This document shows positions 23,945-36,329 of a DNA stretch of 64,000 nt, piece by piece. A model generated the notes under the pieces. That model did no database searches, had not been told where the DNA came from, and saw only the letters and a list, made by a program, of their open reading frames with translations. Source of the stretch: Zygaena filipendulae (taxonomy: Eukaryota; Arthropoda; Insecta; Lepidoptera; Zygaenidae); assembly GCA_907165275.2 (NCBI GenBank), contig OU015671.1, forward strand, positions 10,199,001 through 10,263,000, read 5' to 3'. Numbering within the stretch: the first letter of the stretch is position 1; each line of letters begins with the position of its first letter. A program made the translations under genes and the position numbers.

Positions 23945-24178
23945 TCACGTGTCACGTTGTTTGTCCGCGATGGACTCCGAAACTACTGAACGGATTTTGA
24001 TAAAATTTTGTAACCATTCATAAAATGGTCCAACTTAAAAGATAGGATAGTTTTTATCCCGGAATCCCCGCGGTAACTCCAGAACTCAGGGGTACAAAGA
24101 AGGACGTAGAGTACTTTTTCCCGGAATTCCCGCGGGAATTCCGAAATTACCGCGGATGAAATCGCGGGGGACAGCTAG
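23945..24178 (+). mobile_element. Helitron-like element, TCACGTGTCACG subtype
   Basis: 5' TCACGTGTCACGTTGTTTGT after A; ends GCGGATGAAATCGCGGGG and CTAG before T. An extra internal copy of the CCCGCGG block makes it about 60 bp longer than the 36151 copy. Confidence 0.78.
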
Positions 24179-24224
24179 TATATTATAATATACATTACTC
24201 TACTTCGTAATTGAAGATGGTCTG

Positions 24225-24335
24225 TGGATGGTCAAAGTGGCGGGAAGCAGCTGAGTAAAAAATAGAGCAGAAGCGTCTTGGTGGAGATCCTTGGGTCTCG
24301 GTCCAGCCTTTGATGATAAACACACGTAGAATGAC
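24225..24335 (+). pseudogene. Decayed RTE-like LINE ORF end
   Basis: Reads VKVAGSS, stop, then WWRSLG, the same tail region as the relic at 52190 (both share TGGAGATCCTTG). Very short; family call by resemblance. Confidence 0.45.
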
Positions 24336-24504
24336 CAGTCACCTTGGGCACAGATAATATAAGTAATACTATAGTCTTGGGATAGGGCTGTATAGCATGA
24401 TTATACCACGTCTGCGTGGATCTAATCATCGGAAATAGGCAACATTAAAATATAGAAATCATTGTTTAACCAAAAATTATTGCCGCAAAATCGATAGAGT
24501 TATA

Positions 24505-24741
24505 CCGCCGCACTCAGAGTCGACTTTAATGATTACTTAATTAGGTATAGATTTTTAAAACAAAACTGCCGCGATCAGACAAGTTTAATAAATTAATGTT
24601 AATTGGCATTTAACTATTTAAGTTACGTCTCGTCAAATGCCAACTAACATTAATTTACTGAACGTCTCTGATTGCGGCAGTTTTGTTTTAAAAATCAATA
24701 CTTAACTAAGTAATCATTAAAGTCGACTCTGAGTGCGGCGG
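24505..24741. repeat. 237-bp foldback (near-complete palindrome)
   Basis: Two ~105-bp arms beginning CCGCCGCACTCAGAGTCGAC pair along almost their full length, leaving a small loop near 24612-24635. Half-copies of the same unit occur at 19460 and 22942. No coding sequence. Confidence 0.8.
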
Positions 24742-25296
24742 AGAGTTTAGAAGAAAGCAGAAGAAAGAAAGAAAAGAAATTTATTTGCCAACACTATGGC
24801 TACAACAGTTGGATAAATTACCCTTAACTAACACTCAATTTGCTAACTATAACTTGGAAAATGAAGACCAATATCTGTATGGTTCGGATTTGATTGTTAA
24901 GTCGTCAGTCAAGTTGACAACTTCGGAATGACTTCTTGAGCGCTCTATTGTCGCGTTTGAAACTCAAATTGTCGTAACTAAATTAATGTACCTCTAATAA
25001 GTTTTGCGCTTAAACTTTCACGAAAACTTATGGTGCGAGGTGGTTTGAAACAAATGAAGTACCCATAATATGATACTATCGAGTATCAACTATATGCTCG
25101 AAAACTTTGGCTTAGTTTCGACTTCAACCTGTAACTTTCGCCAAATTGTACTCCATGCTATTTATTTACACAGCGTTACTCGAAAAAGGTGCCAGGAAGC
25201 GTTTGAAAGTATCACTAATGAATTATGATCAACAAGTACTTGATCAAAGAGTGTTACCTCACTATGTGAACGCGTATCTTATTTTTATGGATATTA

Positions 25297-25486
25297 CTAG
25301 CTGTGCCCCGCGGTTTCACCCACGGTAATTTCGGAGTTCCCGTGGGAATTCCGGGATAAAAAGTAGGTACCCTATGTACCTCTGACACGTGCATGCTAAA
25401 TTTCATCCAAATCCGTTCTGCCATTTTTGCGTGATTGAGTAACAAACATCCAAACATCTAAACATCCAAACATCCACACTTTCACA
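25297..25486 (-). mobile_element. Helitron-like element cut off by a head-to-head neighbour
   Basis: CTAG end at 25297. The 5' end is lost where the + copy at 25487 starts, so the pair lies 5' to 5'. Confidence 0.74.
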
Positions 25487-25698
25487 TCCTACTAATATTA
25501 TAAACGCGAAAGTTTGTAAGAATGTATGGATGGATGGATGGATGTTTGTTACTCTTTCACGCAAAACTACTGGATGGATTTAAATGAAACTTTACAATAA
25601 TATAGCTTATACATCAGATTATTACATAGGGTACTTTTTATTCCGGAATTCCCGTGGGAAATGAAATTAACGCGGGTGAAGCCGCGGGGCACATCTAG
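25487..25698 (+). mobile_element. Helitron-like element with TGGA microsatellite
   Basis: TCCTACTAATATTATAAACG start and ACATCTAG end. Its start sits inside the 5' region of the minus copy at 25297, suggesting one copy inserted into another at its terminus. Confidence 0.76.
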
Positions 25699-25869
25699 TT
25701 TATAATATTTGTAAGTAGTAGTAGGAGTAGGAGTAGGATGAGTCAAAAGAATAGTTTGAAAATTATTGGAAACTACTTGAGTAAAAAAACAGCGATTAGG
25801 TATACAATTGAGCAGAGAAATTAGTTTTCTATTCAAGATAAGTTTGACTGCAAACATGCTCACAACAGG

Positions 25870-26014
25870 GGGTCGATTTTTGAATCGCTCGAATTACTAT
25901 TCGCACACGGAATTGCAAGCTTCGCGCGTGAATGCTTAAAAAATGTATGAGGATTCGCACGTGAATTCGCGATTCCGTGCGTGAAAGTAATTCGAGCGAT
26001 TCAAAAATCGACCC
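25870..26014 (+). mobile_element. 145-bp MITE with long inverted ends
   Basis: Ends GGGTCGATTTTTGAATCGCT and its exact complement. Roughly 47-bp arms surround a short centre. Could form a strong hairpin. Only copy in the window. Confidence 0.7.
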
Positions 26015-27465
26015 GAGATCTTACTCTTAATATTCATCCTCATAAGTAAAAATGGAATCAAATTTTCTATTTTATGTTCATGATAAAAATATTCATGACG
26101 AGTTTTTAAAGACTCGACGAAAAAGTTCTAGATAAAGATCCTTTGAAATGAAGAATTCGCTTCAGAACGCTACGTCGACGTGTTTCGACAAGTTTGATGC
26201 GCGGCCATGATTAAAGATGGCCGCTCATGATAATCGAAGTTTGAAAAAACATTAACTGCTTTCATTGGAACGTAATTTTGCTTCTTAAGCAAAAACATGT
26301 AGATTTCTCGAAAAACGTAAACGTATTTTTTCTAAAACGTAACAAATTTTTTACACCATCTTTTTTATTTCGATATTTCTAAATTTGAATAATAAAAATA
26401 TTAAAATAATTTATTGGTTGAATTTTACATTTACTGCACTTATTAACTGTAGGTAAAAGGGTAAGTGGTCTAAGTTCTGAATAGCGCTGACTTTTGATTA
26501 CCTACCCCTTTTTGAAGTAATTTTAAAACTAAAATAATTATTTGCGGTTTGATACCCCCTTTCTGACTGACATTTTACACCTTTAGGTATTACTTAGCAC
26601 AGACCACAAATGTACAATTTTCTACATATCAAACATTAAATTAATGCGTAATCCTATATCTACGTTACTGTAATAATAACTATTAAGGTGGAAAATGGAG
26701 AACTTTGTAGCGTATTACATTTCTAATGGATGCTTCTTACAAATGATGGCTGACGGATTAATTCTCATATCCTCTCCATTACGAGGTGATAATTTCTACC
26801 ACTCTTAATAACATAATTTAACCCGTTCAGACTCAAAAAAAAGTTACGAAAATTAGACTCACTATTGTAATTTTAATACACTGTAAATTATTACACTCTT
26901 CGCTTTGTTATTTTTATGAAATGTCAGTTTTATTTTATTTACATATAAACTCACTTTATCAAATCAAATCAAATATACCTACTTAATTGCAGACATAAGA
27001 GTAAAGAAACGTATTTTACAAAAACACAGAACTTTTTTACTTAACTTTTTTTTTCCTGTTTATTCTTATGAGCAAGTTGAGTTGAAGGAGAAACTACAAC
27101 AATTACAGTTTATTATTGTGGCTTTAAAAATGGATATGATACATAAAACATTTCTTTTTACAACGTAGATTAAGATACAGTTATTTAAAAATTATGACTA
27201 AAAGTTTTATAACTGTGTAAATTAGCTTTATTGCCCACTTATTCATGAGAAACATAACTGAATTATGTAGCTGCACGGAGAGCTACACGTGTCTCGCAGA
27301 TAATAAATGTGTATTCAGTGTAAATTTGCCGCACTGTGTAAAAACGTGCAAATTAATAGCAAGTCGTGGCTCCGGCCGAGCGACCCACGTCTAAAGCCTT
27401 CTGCAAACATGCAAATACGAGCACTCTGCAGAACAGCTGAATGTGCTTTATTAAACCACTGGCTG
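26015..27465. other. Intergenic stretch without gene
   Basis: AT-rich unique sequence; nothing recognisable on either strand. Confidence 0.55.
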
Positions 27466-27845
27466 TTCCCTTCGGTTTCACCCGCGTTAATTTTGGAGTT
27501 CCCGCGGCAATTCCGGAATATAGATATTTTCTCTACATCCTAATCTTAAGAAATTTTTTAGACTGTAACTGTCATTGACGTTTTTTTAATTTAATTTTTT
27601 TCTGTGTAACCAAAACCGGCCTTTACAATTTTGTTTATTTTATTTTGTTTTTTATTGTGGCACATAGAGTGCTTAAAAATTGTTTGAAAAATTGTGACTG
27701 ACTGACTGTTTTAAAAATTGTGATTTGACTTTTTTTAAGCGTTTTATATGTGTAGCGCCCACTTTGGTGAACACTAATAAAAAAATTAAAAAATTACCCT
27801 ATGTTCTTCTCTGTACCTACGCCTGACAACGTGTATAGTAGGTAT
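27466..27845 (-). mobile_element. Helitron-like element split by an insertion
   Basis: The 3' half (27466-27522) and the TTACCCTATGTTCTTCTCTG part (27795-27845) are separated by about 270 bp of unrelated AT-rich DNA. No true ends remain. Confidence 0.5.
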
Positions 27846-27908
27846 GCAAAAGGAGACTGCACCGTAAAATATGAGCTACGTCCGTGTGTATGTTTTTCCT
27901 GTGTGGTA

Positions 27909-28234
27909 TCGTTAGATCTTGGGTATGAATATCAAAATTCTAATTAGTCCGTCAGTTAGAAAATAAAAAAATAATAGACCCGTATTTTTTGCTTTTTCAA
28001 TTTAATGAAAATGAACATAGATAAAGCGCATTAAAGTTTAGGGTGGGGGGCTCGTGACGTCAATATTCATTATAAGCGCCATACAAACCGCACCGAATTG
28101 TGACGTCACGCGAAATTTCAACTCAATGTATCTCTGTTATTTTTTGAGTACGTAAAAAAAGAAAAAATACGTGTCCAATATTTTTTACTAATCTACACGA
28201 CGGACTAAAAAAATTTTTTTGTCAAGTAGCCAAA
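27909..28234 (-). mobile_element. CRE-foldback MITE, second end type
   Basis: Same core with two TGACGTCA sites, but the ends differ (GTATGAA on the left, GTCAAGTAGCCAA on the right) and match the copy at 42511. This defines a subfamily with exchanged termini. Confidence 0.72.
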
Positions 28235-28509
28235 TACGTCAGTTGTTGGTGAGATACACGCTTCTAAAATCGTAAAAAGTGTGTATTTTTAACTAGGAGA
28301 GGAAAACTCCGAAAGTATTCATTGTAGTAGACTGTAGAACCAGATTTAATGAGATATGTCGTGTAGTTTTCGAATTAAAGAAACGTTTCTTTATCGATGA
28401 ATGTTGTACCCCTGTTGCACAGAATCCTTTACTGTCTGTGGTACCGGGTACGGTAGACCAATATTACTGTTTTTTTTTTTTTTTTTATTATACGACTCGA
28501 AGCGTGTAA

Positions 28510-28649
28510 AGGCAGAAACACACTTATGTGTCGTGTTGCGTTGCGACAGAAGTATACCTGTCGGTTTCATACATTTTTATGGTGAGAGAAGCACCGCAAC
28601 AGAACGCGCCACATCACGATACAACATAAACACAAGTGTGTTTCCGCCT
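28510..28649 (+). mobile_element. 140-bp MITE with TAA duplication
   Basis: Inverted ends AGGCAGAAACACACTT and AAGTGTGTTTCCGCCT, flanked by TAA at 28507-28509 and 28650-28652. Harbinger-like by target duplication. Confidence 0.72.
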
Positions 28650-29073
28650 TAATGTGCGCAGGTTTTTCGCCCCCCTTCGGGACTCGGCCACACGGCGCCG
28701 GATTGCAATGTGTCACGGTTGTCACACATTTATCAGTTTTACGTTCGCAACGTATACGTTTTATGTCACACAGTGACACATTAGTATTGTAGTAAAATAC
28801 GTGACCGAATTTTCGATCGTCGCATTTATTAGAAAAAGCTGTAAAGTTCGCTGGCAATGTCTATTTTGTGTTTACGAAGATTGCTCATCACAGTATAAGT
28901 ACCTACTGAGCAAATACTTCAAACCGTCAACATCAAATCACAAATTATCTAGTAAGAGTTGTAAAAGTTTACTGTGATTGACATTTTCTAGAATTGATTC
29001 AGTAGTTCCATACATCATACAAACAAAAATAAATAGTACCTATGTTAGAGTATAAATAGTTAGACTTACTATA

Positions 29074-29294
29074 CTAGCCGTGCCCCGCGGTTCCACCCGC
29101 GGTAATTTTGGAGTTTCCGCAGGAAGTCCGGGATAAAAAGTACCCTGTGTCCTTCTCTGTACCCCTGACAACGTGCATGCCAAATTTCATCCAAATCCGT
29201 TCAACCGTTTTTGCGTGATTGAGTAACAAACATCCAAACATTCAAACCTCCAAACATCCAAACTTTCACATTTATAATATTACGAGTAGTAGGA
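29074..29294 (-). mobile_element. Helitron-like element
   Basis: CTAGCCGTGCCCCGCGG start and GTAGTAGGA end with ATCCAAAC repeats. A perfect palindrome follows 14 bp later. Confidence 0.76.
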
Positions 29295-29307
29295 AGTAGG
29301 ATGAATG

Positions 29308-29339
29308 GTCGGATTTTGTGTTTAAACACAAAATCCGAC
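29308..29339. repeat. Perfect 32-bp palindrome
   Basis: GTCGGATTTTGTGTTT followed by its exact complement, with no loop, next to the 5' end of a Helitron-like copy. Confidence 0.9.
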
Positions 29340-30234
29340 ATGTTATTAAAAGTATATCATTGTATTAATACATTGGTTTGAAAACCTGTCAATTTTATAA
29401 ATTCATCAAGCTCCAATACGGCTTCCGGAATTCCCTCAGAATTTCACAATCCACATTACATGCCAAAGTTTATACGAAATTAGCCCCCGTTAATTGTTCT
29501 TTTTTCAAACTTAACATTTTCCCCATGGTGATTGAAAATTGGAACTTACTTTTACTTTTTAATTATTGAAATCCATAGACGTATAATTTTTCTTTTAGCC
29601 CTGTTTATATTAAAAATAGATCTGTAATCTTTGTTATTATATCATGATCCTGGAGTTCCATGTAAAAGCGAAGTCGTTTTTATTACAAGTAGACCCTGTA
29701 CATTACTTATTTAAAGTTTTTCACAAAATATATTAATAGAATATCTCCTTTAATAAATTACGTTTGTTTAGCACATTATTATAATAATATACATCTAATA
29801 CCAATTACGTGAAAACTTAAAAAAATAACTATATCTATATACAAATAAAAAAAATTATCTAGGTCCTCCACTAGCGTGCAGCGTGCCCAAAAGGCTCTCG
29901 GCATTGCCCCGCTGGATAGCAGGCAGACTTTTCTGTTAAAGTTGTTGACATTTTCGAGAAAGTTTCAGACAAGTAATTTTAACCCTAACCTTTAGCTGCA
30001 TGATGCAACAAGAGCCGCCGTCGATCGCTCTTCTTTGAATAATTGATGCGTATCGATCGGTCGCGAGCGTTTACTGGTTAAATGCCTTCTTCATTATCTA
30101 TGTGTATTGTGTGGTCGATGGTGTATTGTAAGGACTACATTCGTCACTGTCTCCGACACGCAAGTTGGAGGGAGCTCGATTAGGTACTTGGGTTTTTATA
30201 TCTCTATGGTATAATACGTAAACTTGAAGAGGAA

Positions 30235-30450
30235 TCCTACTAATATTATAAACGCGAAAGTTTGTAAGTGTGGATGGATGGATGGATGGATGTTTGTTAC
30301 TCTCTCACGCAAAAACTACTGGATGGATTTAAATGAAATTTTACAATAATATAGCTCATACATCAGATTAACACATAGGGTAGTTTTTATCCTGGAATTC
30401 CCGCGGGAACTCCGATATTACCGCGTGTGAAACCGCGGGGCACATGATAG
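30235..30450 (+). mobile_element. Helitron-like element with ATGG microsatellite
   Basis: TCCTACTAATATTATAAACG start. The 3' hairpin GTGTGAAACCGCGGGG is followed by GATAG instead of CTAG, a point change in the terminal tetranucleotide. Confidence 0.74.
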
Positions 30451-30556
30451 TTCCTGCTTTTTGCATGCCGTTTTCCCAAACGACCTGGTATTTCTTTAGG
30501 CTGGGTAAAGCTGCAGCGTCTCTTGTTGAACAGTTATTTAAATTAACGAATAGCAC

Positions 30557-30720
30557 CATTTTGTGTTAACATTTTTTGTGTTCAACATTTTGTTGGTATT
30601 TAAACAATGTACAAAACACATAGTTAAAAAACGGTCTATAACAACTCCCAATAAAGTTTTTTGTATCAATAACTTAATTTTGTGGGTTAGCATGTTATTC
30701 CTTATCGGCGTCCAATTATG
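30557..30720 (+). mobile_element. Internal fragment of the 6364 MITE family
   Basis: Matches 6519-6680 (TGTGTTAACATTTTTTGTGTT, then TTGTGGGTTAGCATGTTATT and GCGTCCAATTA). Both ends are missing. It sits between two Helitron-like copies. Confidence 0.6.
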
Positions 30721-30724
30721 AGAT

Positions 30725-30870
30725 TTTTTTTACGCTTTTACGCCATAACTACTCAACCAATCATCGTGAAACTTTGCATAAACATTATCATGGGTACAGA
30801 GAAGGACATAGGTTAGTTTTTAACCTGGAATTCCCTCGGGAACTCCAAAATGAACGCGGGGAACAGCTAG
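30725..30870 (+). mobile_element. Helitron-like element, 5' end degraded
   Basis: ACGCTTTTACGCCATAACTA to CTAG at 30867. The terminal hairpin has lost one arm. Confidence 0.62.
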
Positions 30871-30899
30871 TGAACAAATAAATTAAATTGGCTGTCCAT

Positions 30900-31110
30900 C
30901 TTTATCTAAAGCTTGTCGCTTTTGCTGGCTGTATCTCCAAGGAGCGTAGAATGTTTGCGCAAACATTCAAGCTCACAATCCCCCTCATCACGAACTAATC
31001 AGTTCGGAACTCAGCGGCGAGTGTGCTTGGCCGGAATCCGAACCGCCACTTGTTACACCAAACTAAACTTAAACTCACTTACACAACATCACCCGGGAAG
31101 GGGGTACCAA
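30900..31110 (-). repeat. Unclassified repeat with B-box-like segment
   Basis: On the minus strand GGTTCGGATTCCGGCC resembles a pol III B box; TGTTTGCGCAAACA is a palindrome near its other end. GC-rich relative to the flanks; possible SINE. Confidence 0.3.
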
Positions 31111-31214
31111 GCCAGAAGGACGTCAAAGCGTTTGGTATGAAAAATATGGTTTGCGGGATCATAGCCCCAAAATCTACAGGTATTGAGACCTATATAGCGT
31201 TCCAAAAATTTTAA

Positions 31215-32417
31215 AATTTAACGTTCCGTCAGGATTACGTCATCAGCTGAATGTGTGTTTACATTTTAGCTCTTTGCATGTATTCACAGATTATATTATT
31301 ACCGATCACTTAAAACAAAATATACGAAAATGTATGTAAATATTATAATATCCATTGACATAGCTGTTGTACGTTCAGTAATATGTACTTGAAAGTGCTC
31401 TTGCCTTCTCACCCCCTTTCTGACTTACATTGTATACAACTAAGTCTCTTCTTACTTACGATGTCCAGTTCCAAACCAAATTAACACGAATGTAAGCGAC
31501 CTTTGCTGGAACTAGTCGGGAAATGTAAACACAAATCAAAATGTACGTCTGCACACAGAATTTTCACTTTACCTATACGAAACCTGGGGGAGAGTTACAA
31601 AAAATTTAGAACCTGTTAACAGGACAGTAATCAAAGCAACAGCTATTGACGTAAATAAATTTAATAAGCAGATAAATAATATTAGTCCAAATTCCAATGA
31701 GAAAATTTGAAGTCCATTAAAAAACAAATACATATAGATATTAGATTACCTACCCCCAAATGGGGCAAATGGATTGAGATTCTATATTCATTGAATTTGG
31801 AAGAAAAATAAGCACTTATTCAAATCTTGACTGAAAAAGTTTAAAAATAAGTAGATTACTATTTATTTACTCAACGATGATTTTTTAGAAACTCTATGCC
31901 AATTTTCTTTTTTTTTATTACATCGTCATGGAAGCCAGTCCTTCAGCCGTCTATGCTAATGCAGTTGCTTGATTGCCATTAATGTTTGATGTTCTATTTG
32001 GTAAATTAGTTCTCTGGGCGACCGAGCTTCGCTCGTAGCGCCATCTGTTGTTAAGTAGAAAATCAGTACCAATCATTTTTCATACACAGAACACCTGAAA
32101 CACGGATAAGACGACGTTTTCTAAAAATGAAACCTAGCTAGATCGATTAATCGCCCCCACAACCTCCTAATTAAATTTCATGAAAATCTTTGGAGCCGTT
32201 TCAGAGATTCAGATTATATACAATATATACATTTATCTACAAGAATTGCTCGTTTACAAATAGTAGATAGATAAATATACACATGCCACCTTTGACATAT
32301 TGAACATCGAGTGGCCTTTAATCTAGTGGACTGATCAAATTATAGATCAGAATTAACCCTCTTTATATAGATGTGTTTAATACATTTTGGCATCCACGTA
32401 TAGGTATATAGATTGTA
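31215..32417. other. Intergenic stretch without gene
   Basis: AT-rich. A short diverged repeat end around 32010-32225 (GAGCTTCGCTCGTAGCGCC) is visible; nothing else. Confidence 0.5.
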
Positions 32418-32660
32418 TACAACATGTTAATGAATTGAACCCTGATAACCTGATAAATGGGTTGTCCATTTAAAAAAAAAACAATAATATGATTAAAATA
32501 TATTTTATGTTGAGAAAAATTTATACTTTAAAAGTTATTCAACATTAGTTTGGAGGTGACCTATCTACGAAATTGCAAGCGCTACGCCCGCGCCTGCCGG
32601 TTCGATTTTTTTTGCTGCGGCCGGTGTACGCGCCAAATATTGTATTATAAATAATTTATT
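32418..32660 (+). mobile_element. Same MITE family, 3'-truncated
   Basis: Left inverted end (TACAACATGTTAATGAATTG) and body are present. It stops after ATTATAAATAATTTA, losing the last third and the right end. Confidence 0.72.
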
Positions 32661-33394
32661 TTCCTTTTTTAAACTAGTCAAGTGTCAACGTGGTGTCAAC
32701 GAATTTTTAAATATTACACGTAAAAGCCTGAAAATTCAAATTCAATTTTTAAAATGCCCAGCGAAATTTTTATCAGCTCCCTGGTTGATGTGGATTCAAG
32801 CAGGGAATTCAATGGACGGGGAAGAAAGACCTTATCTATTTGTATATTTTTATTCCGTGCAAAAAACTTTAAGAGTTCACTTTTCCTTAAATTAGCAAAG
32901 TACCTACCGATATTAATCGGCTTCTCTTATCCCGCCATACGCCCTCTCCAATTAGGTAACGAAACATACTTGTGTTCATCAATTACCTACACCCGTCCTA
33001 ATATTTCTCATAGATCGATTACTAATCTCCCTGAGCCGCCGATAATCGAGTCGAATCATTATTCGATTATTTCCATTAGCGTGCAATCGCGGGATTTAAA
33101 TTCCACCGCCCGCGTATAACTTCCTTAAGACAATCGATGGGATTAAGTCCCGAATTCGAGACAGTTGCTCTGTGTATCGGTTTTACCCGTTACAACGGTT
33201 CGCCAAACGACCGGGACGGCTTGCCATAGAAGGTCTTAACCCTTAGCGTGATTGGATAGTCCACGTACATTTTAAGTTTCGTATCACCATGCTATATATA
33301 TATTTATTTGATTTGATTTAGTTTATTTCATTTATTCAATGAAATTTTTATGTATTCTAATTTACCTTATTGAATTTAATTTTAATCTTTTTTT

Positions 33395-33500
33395 TAAATC
33401 TTATTTTAATTTTATTTTAATTTCATTTTAATTTTATTTTAATTTCATTTCAATTTTATTTTAATTTCATTTCAATTTTATTTTAATTTTATTTTATTTG
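33395..33500 (+). repeat. AT-rich minisatellite
   Basis: About five 20-21-bp units built of ATTTTATTTTAATTTCATTT with a T/C variant in the last block. No gene nearby. Confidence 0.8.
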
Positions 33501-33775
33501 ATGAATTATTTATATGGGTTATTTTGCCTGAAATAAATGAATTATTATATAAAAAATTACACCTTCTAAGATTTTTCATTTATAGAGTAATCGATAGTAG
33601 AATAGGTAAAATCGAGTAAATCTGCTATTATTATATGCCAATGAAATTTTGCGGCATTTGAATTTTTCATTTAAACGGCTGCGTTAATGTGCATGATTAT
33701 TATAATCAATGTAAAAAAAATATATCATTCGGTATCATTTCGGTAATAATTAATTTATGGTAATATTTTTTATTT

Positions 33776-34041
33776 TATTTTTAATCCACTTCACAACACA
33801 CAGATCTACTTGATCCCACACTAAGCTATAAGCTTGTGTCGTGGAAACCAAGCAAACGTGGTATATACTACATATATTATTACATATAAATTATACTATA
33901 GACATATATATACACACCCAGACTGGAAAATAGAACCCTGTATTCATCACACCAAGTCCACCCCCACCGGGAATCAAACCCGGAACCTCTTGATTAGCGG
34001 GCAGGCATGGTGACCATTGCGCCAATCGGGTCGTCAATATG
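33776..34041 (-). mobile_element. tRNA-derived SINE, reverse
   Basis: Reverse complement of the element at 58619 over its whole length. The B box appears as GGGAATCAAACC and the A box as CATTGCGCCAA. The box-to-box spacing is kept; both boxes carry changes. Confidence 0.78.
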
Positions 34042-35413
34042 ACAATACTATGTTACTTTATTATTCTGTTGATGCATTTGCAATGATTTTTTTTTATATT
34101 ATGTTGCAATACTCCAAAAGTGTTTATTCTGTTTTACACATTTTACTATCGATTAATTTTATGAAATATGTTAGTAGAATATATTATTATTATATATATT
34201 TTATGACGATGGCGGGTGGCGCGGCGCTTGTTTCATCATTGTAAAGGTGCCTTAAAGTGTATCGTTTTGTCCGTATATGTGGAAAATTTATTATTTTTAA
34301 GACAAACAGATCCTTATTGGAGGAAAGTTGACAACACAAGATAATCCCGTGTGTTTCCACAACGGACGGCGCGAGCCAGGTGCTCGAGCTCTCTTCAAAT
34401 GAATAATTCCCTATTTATTGTAGGTACTTTGTTTGTTAACTTCCGAAATGAGCTTAAGAGTTTAAGCAGTTTAATAACAAAGGAATTTTGGTGTACATTT
34501 AAAACTTTTTATAAGATTCGTGAGGAGTTTTAGCACGAGTCGTGCTCATAGTTTCCAATAAAACAGTTCATTCGACAATATACTTTCTTTTAGCTGAACA
34601 TTTATACTTTTAGAATTTTCCCTTTTTTTCTTTTGTGTAAGCGGCCGAACGAACGGATGACCTTTACCCATTAAAAACTGTGGAAAAAAAAAACGCTTTT
34701 AAAAAGTTTGTTAGCTCTTTGACTTCAGACCATTGAGCGTAAATAAAGTATGCAATTAAAATCCACCGAGCCTGGCTCCAACACAGCAGTTGTAATAAGC
34801 AAGCTGTAACCTGTGGCTGTAACTCTCTTCACAAATGATTCTGTGTTAACTCTTAACTTAAAAATCTACTGGGAAACTCAAACGTTTTGTTTTAGTTTCG
34901 ATCCCCAGCCACTTTCGACGCCCACGGCAACCGTCAAAACGCGATGAGATCATCTAAGACTGCTAGCCATACAAACTTTTTGTTATCAATTTGTATGTTT
35001 GTCAAAATTTTCCCAAAAATAAATTTAAAATATCTACGATCAAAAAAATGATTTTTTTTTTAGTTATTTAAGACGAAAATCGAATTAGTACTAAATACCA
35101 TCCTTAAACGCCTCTCGTTTAATTTTACACTCTGTATATAATAATTAGGGCGAACAAAACTTCAAAATATGTCTGAACTCTATCCCGAATTCTAGAATAA
35201 TCCATTAAAACCGTTCATTCAGTACAAGTATCGTCTCTAAACTGTGCGAATAGTATAATAACGACTATGTAGATAAATACTGGCTCCCAGCGAAACTTGA
35301 ATAAGCAATTAAGCCCCCACTTGAGCGGTAACGACCGGAGGCTCGATGTGAAAATATATCGACGTAAAATGTTTCCACTTACTGACTAAATCATAATTTG
35401 ATTTTATTATTAA

Positions 35414-35865
35414 CTAGATGTTCCGGGATACCGTTTCACCCGTGAAAATTTCCAAGATCCTATTAGGGATGTGGACTACTTTTGAAAATCAAAATTCTAA
35501 TTAGTCCGTCAGTTAGAAAATAAAAAAACAATAGACACGTATTTTTTGCTTTTTCCAATAAATTAAAATATACAGAGATAAAGCGCATTAACGTTTAGGG
35601 TGAGGGGGTCGTGACGTCACTAACCGCTATAACCGCCATACAAACTGTCAGAATAGTGACGTCACGCGAAATTTCAACTCAATTTATATCGCCGTTATTT
35701 TTTGATTACGCAAAAAAAGAAAAAATACGTGTCCAATATTTTTTAATAATCTACAAGACGGACTAAAAAATAAAAATTAGTCCACGTGCCCATTCCGGGA
35801 TACAAAGTACTATATTATTACGTCCGTTTCTGTAACTCTGACAACGCGTATGGTATGCAAAATTT
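35414..35865 (-). mobile_element. Helitron-like element interrupted by a MITE
   Basis: CTAGATGTTCCGGG start. The body resumes after the 35462-35794 MITE at CCGGGATACAAAGTAC. It lies tandem to the next copy. Confidence 0.68.
35462..35794 (-). mobile_element. CRE-foldback MITE nested in a Helitron-like element
   Basis: Full-length, both TGACGTCA intact. It interrupts the Helitron-like copy 35414-35865 inside its conserved ATTCCGGGAT segment. Confidence 0.82.
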
Positions 35866-35870
35866 GATGA

Positions 35871-36064
35871 GATTTCACCTGCGTTTATTTCAAAGTTCCC
35901 GCAGGAATCGGGATGAAAAGTAGGTACCCTATGTCTTTCTCTGTACCTCTGACAGCGTGTGTACCAAATTTCATGATGACCGGTTGAGCCGTTAAGGCGT
36001 GAAAGCGTAACAGACAGACAAAAAGACAGATAGAGTTACTTTCGCATTTTATAATATGAGTAGG
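35871..36064 (-). mobile_element. Helitron-like element
   Basis: GATTTCACCTGCGTTTATTT to ATAATATGAGTAGG. Its 3' end joins the previous copy directly, without a CTAG. Confidence 0.66.
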
Positions 36065-36150
36065 GATTGAACAAATACCATTTGACACTTCGGAAACACC
36101 ATATTAAAAAATAAGTGTTTCCAGTTATCGTTAAATCTAATATATATAAA

Positions 36151-36322
36151 TCACGTGTCGCGTTGTTTGTCCGCGATGGACTCCGAAACTACTGAACGGA
36201 TTTTGATAAAAATTTGTAACCATTCATAAAATGGTCCAACTTAAAAGATAGGATAGTTTTTATCCCGGAATTCCCGCGGGAACTCCGAAATTACCGCGGA
36301 TGAAATCGCGGGGAACAGCTAG
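36151..36322 (+). mobile_element. Helitron-like element, TCACGTGTCGCG subtype
   Basis: Complete: TC start after A, CTAG end before T. Near-identical to the 3' part of 23945 and, reversed, to 40581 and 40768. Confidence 0.78.
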
Positions 36323-36329
36323 TATTATC

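Noticed and set aside
32754..33119. 121-codon plus-strand frame
   Set aside because: No known motif and no splice context. Long for random DNA but not beyond chance in 64 kb; left unannotated.
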